Counted from the first letter of the stretch, positions 1-8,631 are shown. The stretch: 43,184 bases of DNA from Phycisphaerae bacterium (GCA_012729395.1 JAAYDF010000114.1:1-43184), one strand, 5' to 3'. Numbers and translations: made by a program. The notes: generated from the letters alone by a model not told the origin.

Positions 1-112
1 CCGGCCTAAGCCGAAATCATACGCGAACGCGAGGCTCAACACCAGCAGTGCGGCCTGCGCGAGCGGTTAAACTCCGCGCGTCATGACCCCTCGCCGCACG
101 GCAGTACCATTC

Positions 113-185
113 GTGTCAGGAACCTTTGTTTGGCTGATCGGCGGGATTGGCGGTTGCCGATCAGCCAAACAAAGGTTCCTGACAC
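113..185. repeat. Perfect 30-bp inverted repeat (REP/RAYT-like palindrome)
   Basis: Positions 113-142 and 156-185 are exact reverse complements, with a 13-base loop at 143-155. Outer ends read GTGTCAGGAACC...GGTTCCTGACAC. It sits four bases past the stop of the LolA-like gene on the minus strand, so it could act as its transcript end, but no T-run follows the stem on that strand. Perfect 30-bp arms are longer than ordinary terminators and look like a mobile palindromic element. A remnant of a REP-associated transposase lies at the other end of the window. Confidence 0.85.
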
Positions 186-189
186 CTTT

Positions 190-1026
190 TTAGGGGTTGT
201 CGGCAGGGGGGAGGGGGATGGTGTCGGTCTCGTAGCCGGAGAGGTCGGGCAGGTTGAGCAGGCTCTCGACCAGGCCGGGGTTCACCTTGATGTCCTCAAA
301 GGAGGCGATGATCTCGTTGCCCTCTTGCTTTTCGCGGGTCTGGACACGGACGGGCAGATCGAGCGTCTTGTCGATGTAGAAGTGCACGGTGTCGTATTTG
401 CGGGCCATCTCAGAATCTGGTCTGGGCGTGCATTCGAGATGGTCGGTGTGCTTGGGGTCTTCGGTTTTTGGGGGCAAGACCTTTACGCTGAAGTGCTGGA
501 GGATGTCGGCCTTGCGTTGGCCGAAAGGCAACGGGAAGGGTCCCTGTCCGAGCTTGAAGACTTCGAGTGTTTCGCCGGGGCGTACGATCTCTCGGCGGGT
601 AATGGTAGCGGTGGTTTCGCGGGCCTCGATGTACCATCGTCCGTCGAAGACGTGCCACTGCTTGCGACGAGTGGTGATGCCCTCGTGTCTAAAACGGTCG
701 AACTCGATGAAGAACCGTGGGTTGGGCGAGGCCTGCTTGAAGCGGAGGATGCCGCGATGCTCCTGGCGGTCTTCGAGGACAGGGTCGATCTTGATGAACT
801 CGATCTTGGCCTCGATGCTGTCAATCTTGTCACCCTTGGCCTGGAGGCGATCGAGGATGCGTTCGACGGCGGGATCGAGGGGGGGCTCGGGCGGCTCGGC
901 TGGGGCGGTGGTGGTGGCCGGCTGCGTGGCGACCTCCTCGGCCGGTGCCCAAGCCGATGGGCACAGGATGGCCAGCAGAATCGCGAGTTGCGCGTACATC
1001 ACGAGATGTCTGCCAAGTCCGTTCAC
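190..1026 (-). CDS. Secreted LolA-like (outer-membrane lipoprotein-sorting family) protein
   Basis: The 278-residue product starts with a signal peptide (hydrophobic stretch about residues 9-27, ending near AWA/PAEE), then a Thr/Pro/Ala-rich linker and a globular domain. The domain has the alternating-strand pattern of LolA/LolB-fold proteins: an early segment on a computed quantity to be conserved (IDSIEAKIEF), a central FDGRWYIEAR and a late TLDLPVRVQTRE strand. Planctomycetes carry many such LolA-like proteins; whether this one carries lipoproteins is unknown. I kept the GTG start at 1026 because AAGGGG lies eight bases upstream; an ATG at 999 would also give a signal peptide. The gene stands alone, facing away from cobA-hemD. 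Confidence 0.6.
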   Translation of the reverse strand: MNGLGRHLVMYAQLAILLAILCPSAWAPAEEVATQPATTTAPAEPPEPPLDPAVERILDRLQAKGDKIDSIEAKIEFIKIDPVLEDRQEHRGILRFKQASPNPRFFIEFDRFRHEGITTRRKQWHVFDGRWYIEARETTATITRREIVRPGETLEVFKLGQGPFPLPFGQRKADILQHFSVKVLPPKTEDPKHTDHLECTPRPDSEMARKYDTVHFYIDKTLDLPVRVQTREKQEGNEIIASFEDIKVNPGLVESLLNLPDLSGYETDTIPLPPADNP

Positions 1027-1116
1027 GGCGTACCCCTTGCTCCTGAGACCAGGGTTGATTCCTGCGGGCGCTCCAAGTGGCTATTCTAAGATGACGGCCC
1101 GGCGGATCAAGCGGCC

Positions 1117-1236
1117 ACGGCAACGAGTTGCCTTGGTCCTACGGCAACAAGTTGCTTTGGTCCTTCGGCGACAAGTTGCCTTGGTCCTACGGCAACAAGC
1201 TGCCTTGATCCTACGGCAACGAGTTGCCTTGGTTCG
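1117..1236. repeat. Five tandem 24-bp units, each with an internal dyad
   Basis: Units begin at 1117, 1141, 1165, 1189 and 1213. Each reads roughly acggcaacnagttgcc followed by ttggtcct. Within a unit GGCAAC and GTTGCC form a short hairpin with a two-base loop. In units 2 and 3 the differences from the consensus keep the stem through G-T pairing; unit 4 has one mismatch. The array lies between the divergent LolA-like and cobA-hemD genes, just before the latter. Confidence 0.9.
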
Positions 1237-1274
1237 GGAGATGGCGGAGGCGAGTTGTGGATTGGTTGCGGGGA

Positions 1275-2825
1275 ATGGGTGACTGGATGGCGAGCGTGGT
1301 CGGTGGATTTGCGCCGGGCACGGTCGCGCTGGTTGGGGCTGGGCCGGGCGACAGTGGGCTGATCTCGGTACGGGGTGCGGTGCGGTTGATGCAGGCGGAT
1401 GTCGTGCTGTATGACAAGCTGGTGGGTGAGGAGTTACTGGCCTTGCCGAGTGAGGGGGCGGAGCTGGTTTTCGTGGGGAAGCGGCGGGGTGAGCATACCT
1501 GGCGGCAGGAAGCGATCAACGCGGCGTTGGTCGAGCATGCCCAGGCCGGCAAGCGGGTGGTGCGACTCAAGGGGGGGGATCCCTTCGTGTTTGGCCGTGG
1601 GGCTGAGGAATGCGAGCATTTGTCGGCGGCTGGTGTGCGGTACGAGGTGGTGCCGGGCGTCACGGCGGCCTTTGGGGCACCGACAACGGCGGGGATTCCG
1701 CTGACGCACCGCGGCGTGAGCCGATCGTTCACCTTGGTGACCGGTCATGCTGAGCCGGGAGATGTGGAGGGCTTGAACTTTGACGCGTTGGCCGGGATGG
1801 AGACACTGGTTTTCTACATGGGGTTGAAGAATCTGGCCGCGAATTGTGCGGGGCTGATCGCGGGCGGCATGCGGCCGGCGACCCCGGCGGCGGTGATCCA
1901 CTGGGGTACGACATCGCGGCAGCGGACGGTGGTGGGGACACTGGCGGATATTGCGGATCGGGTTGAGGCGGCGAAGGTTGAGCCGCCGGCCATGGTGTTG
2001 GTTGGTGAGGTAGTGCGGTTGCGTGAGCGGATTGAATGGTTTGAGCGACGACCGTTGTTTGGGCTGACCATCGTGGTGACCCGGATGCGAGAGCAGGCGG
2101 CGGCGTTGAGCGGGGCTCTGCGGGCGGCGGGTGCCGAGGTACTGGAGGCTCCGACGATCGCGTTGGCGGAGCCTGTGGAGCCGGCTGGCTTGGACCACGC
2201 GGTGGCCTGCTTGAGGGAATACGACTGGGTGGTTGTGACGAGCGTCAACGGTGTGGATGCACTGTTTGGCCGGTTGCGGGCGTTGGGCGGTGACGCGAGG
2301 TGGCTGGGTGGGGTGGAAGTTGCGGCGGTGGGCTCGGCCACGTCGGCCCGGCTGTCGGAGTACGGGGTGCGAGCGGACCTGGTGCCGGGGGAAGCGACGG
2401 GCGAGGCGCTCGGCGTGGCGATGGTTGAGCGGGATGTAGCGGGTCGGCGGGTGTTGTTGTTGCGGGGTGACCTCGCGGGGCAGGAGTTGCCGGGGGCGTT
2501 GCGGGCAGGGGGGGCTAGGTGCGATGAAGTGACGGCTTACCGTACGGTGTGTCCGGCGGCGTTGCCGGAGGGCTTTCTCACAGCGCTGGATGCTGGGCGG
2601 GTGGACTGGATCGCGCTGACGAGCCCGTCGGCGTGGGTCAACCTGCTGCATCTGCTGGGGGAGGAGAGGCGCGACCAAGTGCGGCAGGTGCGACTGGCGA
2701 GCATCGGGCCGGTGACCAGCAAGGCGATCATCGCGTCGGGAATGGCGGTCAGCGCTGAGGGTGTGCCGCATGATGTGTCGGGGTTGGTGGCTGCGATCAT
2801 CGAGCAGCGGCGGCAAGAGGAGTGA
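1275..2825 (+). CDS. cobA-hemD: Fused uroporphyrinogen-III C-methyltransferase / uroporphyrinogen-III synthase
   Basis: The N-terminal half (about residues 12-260) is an SAM-dependent tetrapyrrole methylase: GAGPGD at 21-26, then RLKGGDPFVFGRG, VVPGVTAAFGAP, GIPLTHRG and TLVTGH, all hallmarks of SUMT/CobA. It makes precorrin-2 for siroheme or cobalamin. The C-terminal half (about 265-516) is HemD, which cyclises hydroxymethylbilane to uroporphyrinogen III; it shows VVVTSVNGVDALF and WIALTSPSAWVNLL. Such fusions are known in several phyla. An open frame extends back to a TTG at 1224, but that segment is the 24-bp repeat array, so ATG 1275 (or 1287) is the better start. No other heme gene is adjacent. 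Confidence 0.9.
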   Translation: MGDWMASVVGGFAPGTVALVGAGPGDSGLISVRGAVRLMQADVVLYDKLVGEELLALPSEGAELVFVGKRRGEHTWRQEAINAALVEHAQAGKRVVRLKGGDPFVFGRGAEECEHLSAAGVRYEVVPGVTAAFGAPTTAGIPLTHRGVSRSFTLVTGHAEPGDVEGLNFDALAGMETLVFYMGLKNLAANCAGLIAGGMRPATPAAVIHWGTTSRQRTVVGTLADIADRVEAAKVEPPAMVLVGEVVRLRERIEWFERRPLFGLTIVVTRMREQAAALSGALRAAGAEVLEAPTIALAEPVEPAGLDHAVACLREYDWVVVTSVNGVDALFGRLRALGGDARWLGGVEVAAVGSATSARLSEYGVRADLVPGEATGEALGVAMVERDVAGRRVLLLRGDLAGQELPGALRAGGARCDEVTAYRTVCPAALPEGFLTALDAGRVDWIALTSPSAWVNLLHLLGEERRDQVRQVRLASIGPVTSKAIIASGMAVSAEGVPHDVSGLVAAIIEQRRQEE

Positions 2826-2939
2826 GTTCGGGGCTGTCTGGGTGGGGGAGGCGGCAACGAGAGAGGGGGGGCATGGCGGAGGGGCGATGACGGGCTTCGT
2901 GGTGAGGGCTGGATGGTTGTGGCATGGGCTTATTCGTGT

Positions 2940-2959
2940 GCCCCGCGAAGCGGCAAGCC
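2940..2959. repeat. Dispersed repeat, copy 1
   Basis: GCCCCGCGAAGCGGCAAGCC matches 18324-18343 at 19 of 20 positions. Here the motif is followed by GAGCAGCCGCTC (a four-base stem) and then TCACGCGAT, which recurs in inverted form beside copy 2. It looks like a small family of palindromic intergenic repeats. Confidence 0.7.
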
Positions 2960-3076
2960 ATGAGCAGCCGCTCACGCGATTTGATGCCTTCACGGTCAGC
3001 GTTCAGCCTTGAGTTTCTCGCTTTGAGCGTTCAGTCTTGAGCCTTCGGTCTTTAGCCTTCAGCCTTTGGCCCTTAG

Positions 3077-3160
3077 TCTTCAGGTTTTCGTCTTCTGCCT
3101 TTCGTCTTCTGCCTTTCGTCTTCTGCCTTTCGTCTTCAGGTTTTCGTCTTCTGCCTGTAT
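3077..3160. repeat. 14-bp minisatellite, six units
   Basis: Units start at 3077, 3091, 3105, 3119, 3133 and 3147. The core is tcttctgcctttcg; units 1 and 5 read tcttcaggttttcg instead, and unit 6 decays at its end. On the other strand this is a purine-rich GAAGACGAAAGG tract. It ends about 40 bases before the next gene. Confidence 0.9.
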
Positions 3161-3203
3161 GCTGTAGTTCACGGCGTTGAATTCGTGATACTCGACCTCA
3201 GGG

Positions 3204-3899
3204 ATGAAGCCCATGTCGGTGACATACACGGTGATCAGCATTGGGGCGTTGAGCCGCAATCGGCTTTGGGGAGAGCGTCAGCCCAAGCGAGCGGCCCATG
3301 CGACCACGACGCTGGTTCGGGATGGTACGACGACCATTCTGGTGGATCCTGCACTTCCGTTAGAACTATTAGCCCATCGGCTGGATGAGCGAGCGGGGTT
3401 GACTGTGGCCGAGGTGGATGTGGTGTTTCTGACGACTTTTCGGCCGGTGCATCGGCGAGCGCTCAGTGCGTTTCCGGGCGCGACGTGGCTGATGCACGAG
3501 CCCGAAATCGCGGGCATGCGGGCGTACTTGACGGAGATGCTGCAGCGGGCGGATGCGGATGGCGGCGACGACACAGGCGAGGTGGCTCGCGGTCTGGACG
3601 CCGACCGGGAGTTGCTGTCGCGTGTTGGCGCCGCGGACGACAAGTTGACACGGCAGGTTCACTTGTTTCCGGCAGTGGGGGCGTCTCCGGGGAGTGCGGC
3701 CTTGCTGCTGGCGTCGCCGCTACGGACGACGGTTATTGCCGGCGACGCGGTGCTGACTCGTGACCATGCGGAGACGGGGCAGGTTTTCGACCGGGCGTAC
3801 AGTGTTGAGGATGCCCAGGGTGCGTTGCGTGAGATTCTGGAGGTTGCCGACGAGGTTGTGCCGGGGCATGACAATGTTTTCTTTGTGGGGGGCAGGTGA
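3204..3899 (+). CDS. Metallo-beta-lactamase-fold protein with degenerate metal site
   Basis: The 231-residue product has the MBL-fold order of strands: TTILVDPAL (about 43-51), VDVVFLTTF (71-79), GATWLMHEPE, then TTVIAGDAVLTRDH and a C-terminal VVPGHDN. In active members a HxHxDH motif follows the VVFLT strand. Here positions 78-83 read TFRPVH, so three of the four ligands are replaced and only His83 is left, although the later GDAVLTRDH and PGHD signatures remain. It is either a non-catalytic relative or uses an altered site. ATG 3213 is an equally possible start. It stands alone between intergenic spacers. Confidence 0.7.
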   Translation: MKPMSVTYTVISIGALSRNRLWGERQPKRAAHATTTLVRDGTTTILVDPALPLELLAHRLDERAGLTVAEVDVVFLTTFRPVHRRALSAFPGATWLMHEPEIAGMRAYLTEMLQRADADGGDDTGEVARGLDADRELLSRVGAADDKLTRQVHLFPAVGASPGSAALLLASPLRTTVIAGDAVLTRDHAETGQVFDRAYSVEDAQGALREILEVADEVVPGHDNVFFVGGR

Positions 3900-4011
3900 G
3901 AAGTGGGCCTGCGAAGGTGGATCGCAAAGGGCTAAGATGCGTGATGTCAAGTGTTTGGCGTTTTTGGGCGGATGTGTTTGAAGGTTGTTAAGCGGGTCGA
4001 CGGCGGGTTGC

Positions 4012-4040
4012 TTGACACCTTCAGAGCCCCCCGGTAGTCT
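4012..4040 (+). promoter_or_regulatory. Candidate sigma-70 promoter for the BFN-domain gene
   Basis: TTGACA (4012-4017), a 17-base spacer, and TAGTCT (4035-4040). The -35 is perfect; the -10 matches three of six. The expected transcript start near 4047 leaves room for the GGAG ribosome site at 4051 and the ATG at 4064, and would exclude the upstream GTG at 4046. Confidence 0.5.
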
Positions 4041-4063
4041 CGCTCGTGACGGAGTTTGTCGCT

Positions 4064-4471
4064 ATGGAAGTGCGGATGGAACTTGCTCGGATCGTGATCA
4101 ATGAGACGATCGAGCAGCAGATCATCGTTCTCCGCGAGCGTGATGGCACTCGGCAGTTTCCGATTGTCATTGGGCTGTCCGAGGCGTACGCGATTGACCG
4201 GCGGGTCAAGGGCGTATCGACGCCCCGTCCGATGACGCATGAGTTGCTGGCGAGTGTGATCGGGCATCTGGACGGTGAGTTGGAGAGGATCGTCGTGCAT
4301 GATCTGCGCGATCATACCTTTTATGCGAAGCTGGTGATTCGGCGGGACGGGAAGCTGGTGGAGATTGACTCGCGACCGTCGGACGCGATTGCTTTGGGTG
4401 TTGCGGGAGATACGCCCATCTACGTGGAAGAGAGTGTCCTGCAGCAAGTCTGTGAGCAGGCAGGCGGATGA
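4064..4471 (+). CDS. Bifunctional nuclease (BFN/DUF151) domain protein
   Basis: The 135-residue product is one BFN (DUF151) domain: [10 protein letters not shown] at the start, then [39 protein letters not shown], and the family's closing block [14 protein letters not shown] followed by PIYVEESVL. Plant and Thermotoga members are reported as nucleases; bacterial roles are largely unproven. ATG 4064 was chosen because GGAG lies nine bases upstream; an in-frame GTG at 4046 lacks such a site. The stop overlaps the ATG of the next gene (ATGA at 4468-4471), so the two are probably translationally coupled. Confidence 0.88.
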   Translation: MEVRMELARIVINETIEQQIIVLRERDGTRQFPIVIGLSEAYAIDRRVKGVSTPRPMTHELLASVIGHLDGELERIVVHDLRDHTFYAKLVIRRDGKLVEIDSRPSDAIALGVAGDTPIYVEESVLQQVCEQAGG

Positions 4472-5988
4472 TGATGTCGAGCCAACCGGTCACGACTGGA
4501 TCGGCGCATCCGATGATAGGCCAGGCGAAAGCCCGGGCGGATGTTCAAGATAGGCAGGAATCAGCAGCCGTGAGTGTAACGGGAACGGAGAATGGACTGA
4601 TGGCCGGCCTGGAGGAGTGCCTGGCGCGAGGTCGCTCGTTGTGGCCTGCGGATCAGAATCCGGCCCAGGTGCTGACCCGGGCTCCGGGTCGGCTGGACTG
4701 CATGGGAGGGATGGCGGACTACAGCGGGGCTTTGGTCCTGCAGATGCCGATCGATCGCGGCGCGTATGTGCTGGCCGGCCAGCGTGATGACCAGAAAGTG
4801 GCGGTGATCTCGGCTGGCTGGGGTCCGCAGGGTCACGCGGCACGATGCGAGTGGCCGTTGTCGTGGCTTTATCAGTCGGACGGGCAGATCGTGTCGCCGG
4901 AGGTGTTCCGTGCCCGCTTTGAAGATTGTTGCTGGGTTCGGCATGTGGCTGGTGTGTGCCTGAGTCTGCTGGAGAGCGGATGCGTACCGCATCTGGCGGG
5001 CGGGGTGACGTTGGTGGTGATGTCGGATATTCCGGTGTCGGCGGGTCTGGCGTCTTCGGCTGCCATCCAGGTCGCGTCGGCGAAGGCATTGGCGGCGTTG
5101 TTTGGGGCGGAATTGACCGATTACCAGCTGCTGGCAGCGTGCCGCTCGGCGAACACCGAGGTGGTGGGCGCGGAGCCGGGTCTGGTGGATCACGCCACGT
5201 GCCTGTGGGGTGAGTTAGGGGCGTTATTGCAGGTTGTTTGCCAGCCGGACAACGTATTGGGCACGGTGTCTCTGCCGCCGGAGGTGCGTTTTGCCGCGGT
5301 GGACTCGGGCGTCCGATTGCCGATCTACGCGGAGCGGTACGCGGACAACCGGGCGGCGGCGGTGCTGGGCCGTTGTCTGATCGAGCGGTTGCTCGGACGA
5401 TCGGAGGCGATGGGTGACCCGGCGGGCGGGTACTTGGCGAACATCACACCGAGCGAGTATGTGCGGCGATTTCGCAATGAATTGCCGGTCAAGATCAAGG
5501 GGCGGGATTTTCTGGCGGAGTTCGGTCAGCCGGAGAACCTGAAGCTGAGCATCGACCCGGATCGGGTATACAAGGTGCGATCGCGGACGGAGCACCACAT
5601 ATACGAGAATGATCGCACGCACCGGTTCATGGAGCGTTTGGGGCGTGTGAAGCGGACGGGAGAGCGTGACGCGTTGATCGAGGCAGGGGAGTTGATGTAC
5701 GCTTCCCACTGGAGCTATGGGCAGCGTTGCGGCATGGGTAGCATTGAGACGGACGTGCTGGTGAACATGATCCGCGAGCGAGGGCCGGCGCGAGGCCTCT
5801 ACGGTGCGAAGGTGACCGGTGGGGGGTGCGGTGGTTCGGTGGCCGTTCTGATGGCGGATCACGGCACGGCCTGGTCAGCATTGGAGGAAGCCTGTTCGGC
5901 GTATAGCGCCAAGACGGGCAAACAAGCCACTTTGTTACGAGGCAGTTCTCCTGGAGCGGCCGGGTTTGGCGTGCGGCCGCTGGATTGA
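4468..5988 (+). CDS. GHMP kinase, arabinokinase/galactokinase-like
   Basis: All three GHMP-kinase motifs are present: a sugar-binding N-terminal motif ([16 protein letters not shown], about residues 69-84), the ATP-binding glycine/serine loop [18 protein letters not shown] in the first third, and [16 protein letters not shown] near the C-terminus. The sugar motif resembles plant L-arabinokinase (RLDVMGGIADYSG) more than galactokinase (RVNLIGEHTDYN). I therefore expect phosphorylation of arabinose or galactose at C1, but the substrate is not settled. The first 35-45 residues lie outside the domain; GTG 4573 or ATG 4600 are alternative starts. It is coupled to the BFN gene and followed by a beta-mannosidase, so it may serve sugar salvage. 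Confidence 0.8.
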   Translation: MMMSSQPVTTGSAHPMIGQAKARADVQDRQESAAVSVTGTENGLMAGLEECLARGRSLWPADQNPAQVLTRAPGRLDCMGGMADYSGALVLQMPIDRGAYVLAGQRDDQKVAVISAGWGPQGHAARCEWPLSWLYQSDGQIVSPEVFRARFEDCCWVRHVAGVCLSLLESGCVPHLAGGVTLVVMSDIPVSAGLASSAAIQVASAKALAALFGAELTDYQLLAACRSANTEVVGAEPGLVDHATCLWGELGALLQVVCQPDNVLGTVSLPPEVRFAAVDSGVRLPIYAERYADNRAAAVLGRCLIERLLGRSEAMGDPAGGYLANITPSEYVRRFRNELPVKIKGRDFLAEFGQPENLKLSIDPDRVYKVRSRTEHHIYENDRTHRFMERLGRVKRTGERDALIEAGELMYASHWSYGQRCGMGSIETDVLVNMIRERGPARGLYGAKVTGGGCGGSVAVLMADHGTAWSALEEACSAYSAKTGKQATLLRGSSPGAAGFGVRPLD

Positions 5989-6053
5989 GCATCCTGCCCG
6001 TCGCGCCCTTGTTCCGTTGTCCGGCTTGGCCATCTCCGAAGTTCCTGCCCCTG

Positions 6054-6067
6054 TTAAAAGCTTTTAA
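6054..6067. promoter_or_regulatory. 14-bp perfect palindrome upstream of the beta-mannosidase (candidate operator)
   Basis: TTAAAAGCTTTTAA is AT-rich in a GC-rich setting and lies 41 bases before the ATG at 6109. This is where a repressor controlling a catabolic enzyme would be expected to bind. No regulator gene is adjacent. Confidence 0.5.
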
Positions 6068-6108
6068 TTGCCACGCATAAGCCTCTTCTGTGAGTTAAGG
6101 CTGTACCA

Positions 6109-8610
6109 ATGAACAATGTCATAAGTCTGGACGGGGAGTGGGAGTTCAAGCAGGCGGGTGCTGGGCCGCGCGTGAGGGGCTGGCAATCCGGCATGGTTCC
6201 TGGGACGGTGCATACCGATCTGCTGGCCGCATCGTTGATCGAGGATCCCTTCTATCGCTGCAATGAAGCCGAGCTGCTGTGGGTTGAGCAGGCAGACTGG
6301 ATCTACCGCCGGACCTTTGAAGTTCCGCGTGCTCAACTGGAGGGTTTGCGGGCAGCGCGGCTGGTGTTCGAGGGCTTGGACACTTTCGCCACGATTCGAC
6401 TGAACGGGCATGAAGTCGGTCGGGCGGACAACATGTTCCATGCCTGGCGGTACGAGGTGTTGAAACACCTTCGTGCGGGCCGCAATACCATCGAGGTTGT
6501 GTTTCGTTCGGCTCGACAGGTGGCCGAGGAGCGGGCGGCGGGTTCGAAAGTTCAGTACCGATCGAGCTTTTTTGAGCCGCGAGTTTTCATTCGCAAGGCG
6601 CAGTATTCCGGCGGATGGGACTGGGGTCCGCGCTTGCTGACCTGTGGTCTCTGGCGGCCGGTGCGATTGGTGCTGATTCGGGAGGCCCAGATCACGAACG
6701 TGTGCGTTCGCACGCGGTCGTTGACGGCCCGCAAGGCGGTTGAGCAGGTTGACGTGGAGGTGGAATCTCTGGTTGCGGGGTCGGCGACGCTGCGTGTGGC
6801 CATGGTGTGTCCCGCGGGCAAGGTTCACGAGCAACTGGTCTCGGCGCGGCTCAAGAAGGGTATCCAGACCGTGCAAGCGGTGGTGACGATTCCAGAGCCA
6901 CGGCGTTGGTGGCCCGCCGGCATGGGGGAGCAGGTTCTCTACGATGTGCAGGTGGTGATCGAGGCCGACGACGAGCCGCTCGATGTGTACCAGGATCGCG
7001 TAGGGCTGCGGACGGTCGAGCTGGTTCGCAAGAAGGACGGGCGAGGCGAGTCGTTTGCGTTCCGTGTGAACGGGCGGAGTGTGTTCTGCAAGGGGGCCAA
7101 CTGGGTCCCGCCGGACAGCTTCCTGCCGCGGTTCACGCCGGAGCTTTACCGTCAGCGGGTGGCGGATGCGCGTCAGGCGCACATGAATATGCTGCGTGTT
7201 TGGGGCGGGGGCATCTACGAGTCTCCGGCCTTCTACCGGGTGTGCGACGAACTGGGGCTGATGGTCTGGCAGGACTTCATGTTCGCCTGTGCGGAGTATC
7301 CGGAGGATGGGCCGTTACTCAAGAGCATCGAGCGTGAGGCGGGCGAGGCGGTTCGGCGGTTGCGGAATCATCCGAGCGTTGTGCTGTGGTGCGGGAATAA
7401 CGAGAACCAGTGGGGCTATGACGCATGGTGGCCGCCGCGGCCGAAGCGTTACGGCGAGGTGATTTACGATCGGGTGCTGCCGAAAGTGTGCCGGTCGCTG
7501 GATCCGGATCGACCGTATTGGCCGGGCAGCCCGTACGGCGGGCCCATGGCCAACAGTCCTGACTCTGGCGATCAGCACGAGTGGAGCGTGTGGATTTTCT
7601 GGGGCAACCCCGAGAAGTACCTTCAGAATAAGGCCCGGTTCGTCAGCGAGTTTGGTTTCCAGGCGATGCCGACACGTCGGACGGTGAGTGAGTTCACCGC
7701 TCCGGCGGACCGGTATCTGTTCAGTCGGGTGCTTGACGCCCACAACAAGTGCGAGGACGGGCACGCCCGCAATCTGAAGTTTCTGGCCCATGGTTACGGC
7801 GTGCCTCGCGACCTGGATGAGTATGTGTATCTCTCGCAGGTTTCTCAGGCGGACGCGATCAAGCTGGCGGTCGAGCACTGGCGGCGTCGCTGGCCGGCCA
7901 CGACCGGAGCACTTTACTGGCAGCATAACGATTGCTGGCCGGTGGCGAGCTGGTCGGCCGTGGATTCGCAGGGCAGGCGCAAGGGATTGTGGTATGCGAC
8001 GCGGCGGTTCTTTGCCCCGAGTCTGGTGAGCTTTCGGCCGGCGGATGACAACCCTTACGGCTTGAAGGATCTGGATGTGTGGGTGACGCACGACGGGGCA
8101 GAGGAGTTGCATGGCGAGGTAGAGCTCGCGGCATGGACGGTGGAGGGCGAGCTTCTGGAGCGGCGGGTCCAGCGTTGCCGGGTACCGGCGGACGGTTCGT
8201 GCAAGGTGGCGCAATGTCGGCCGGCGGAGTGGGCGATCAGCGATCCGGACCGGGTTGTCGTGCAGGCACGGTTGACCAGCGGTGGCCGGGTGCTCTCGAC
8301 GAACGTGCACTCCTTCTCCCCGCCCAAGTACGTGGAATGGCCGAACGCACGGTTGCAGGTGGTGGTGAAGGCTCAGGAGGAGCACCTGGCGCTGGAGGTG
8401 ACCAGTGCCCAGGTGGTTCGTGCGGTGTGTCTGACGGTGGATCGTTGGGACGGACATTTCTCGGACAACTTCTTCGATCTGACTCCTGGTCAGCGGCATC
8501 GGCTTCGCTGGCGGTCCGCAGGGAAGATGCCGAGCGTAGCCGAGTTCCAACGTGATCTGCATGTGCAGACGTTGGCCTCGCCGACTCGGCGTCGCGTCGA
8601 GCCGAAGTGA
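6109..8610 (+). CDS. Beta-mannosidase, glycoside hydrolase family 2
   Basis: The 833-residue protein has the GH2 layout. It opens with a sugar-binding jelly roll (ISLDGEWEFKQ, VPGTVHTDL, WIYRRTFEVP, VFEGLDTFATIRLNG), with GGWDWGPRLLTCGLWRPV closing that region, then an Ig-like domain and a TIM barrel from about residue 320 (FRVNGRSVFCKGANWVPPDS). The acid/base is Glu432 in WCGNNENQ and the nucleophile Glu514 in FVSEFG; both are intact. VHTDLLAASLIEDPFYRCNE and the MLRVWGGGIYE block are typical of beta-mannosidases rather than beta-galactosidases. It releases terminal beta-mannose from mannan or mannoside fragments. There is no clear signal peptide, so it is probably cytoplasmic. The 120-bp gap upstream carries the palindrome at 6054. 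Confidence 0.92.
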   Translation: MNNVISLDGEWEFKQAGAGPRVRGWQSGMVPGTVHTDLLAASLIEDPFYRCNEAELLWVEQADWIYRRTFEVPRAQLEGLRAARLVFEGLDTFATIRLNGHEVGRADNMFHAWRYEVLKHLRAGRNTIEVVFRSARQVAEERAAGSKVQYRSSFFEPRVFIRKAQYSGGWDWGPRLLTCGLWRPVRLVLIREAQITNVCVRTRSLTARKAVEQVDVEVESLVAGSATLRVAMVCPAGKVHEQLVSARLKKGIQTVQAVVTIPEPRRWWPAGMGEQVLYDVQVVIEADDEPLDVYQDRVGLRTVELVRKKDGRGESFAFRVNGRSVFCKGANWVPPDSFLPRFTPELYRQRVADARQAHMNMLRVWGGGIYESPAFYRVCDELGLMVWQDFMFACAEYPEDGPLLKSIEREAGEAVRRLRNHPSVVLWCGNNENQWGYDAWWPPRPKRYGEVIYDRVLPKVCRSLDPDRPYWPGSPYGGPMANSPDSGDQHEWSVWIFWGNPEKYLQNKARFVSEFGFQAMPTRRTVSEFTAPADRYLFSRVLDAHNKCEDGHARNLKFLAHGYGVPRDLDEYVYLSQVSQADAIKLAVEHWRRRWPATTGALYWQHNDCWPVASWSAVDSQGRRKGLWYATRRFFAPSLVSFRPADDNPYGLKDLDVWVTHDGAEELHGEVELAAWTVEGELLERRVQRCRVPADGSCKVAQCRPAEWAISDPDRVVVQARLTSGGRVLSTNVHSFSPPKYVEWPNARLQVVVKAQEEHLALEVTSAQVVRAVCLTVDRWDGHFSDNFFDLTPGQRHRLRWRSAGKMPSVAEFQRDLHVQTLASPTRRRVEPK

Positions 8611-8631
8611 ACCCGAGAGGTAAGGGGCGTC

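Larger units (their letters stand above)
2826..3203. other. 378-bp intergenic region without a recognisable gene
   Basis: I see no convincing coding frame. It holds one copy of a dispersed palindromic repeat (2940-2959), then a pyrimidine-rich tract from about 2990 in which degenerate 11-14 base units (cttcagcctt-like) become a regular 14-bp minisatellite (3077-3160). Confidence 0.7.

Noticed and set aside
1117-1236. CRISPR array
   Set aside because: Units are directly adjacent with no spacers. The 14-bp array at 3077-3160 fails for the same reason.
389-1282. 297-codon frame reading the 24-bp repeat as an LRQQVALV eight-residue repeat
   Set aside because: It is antisense to the LolA-like gene over most of its length, with Arg/Ser-rich sequence; the residue repeat only follows from the DNA repeat.
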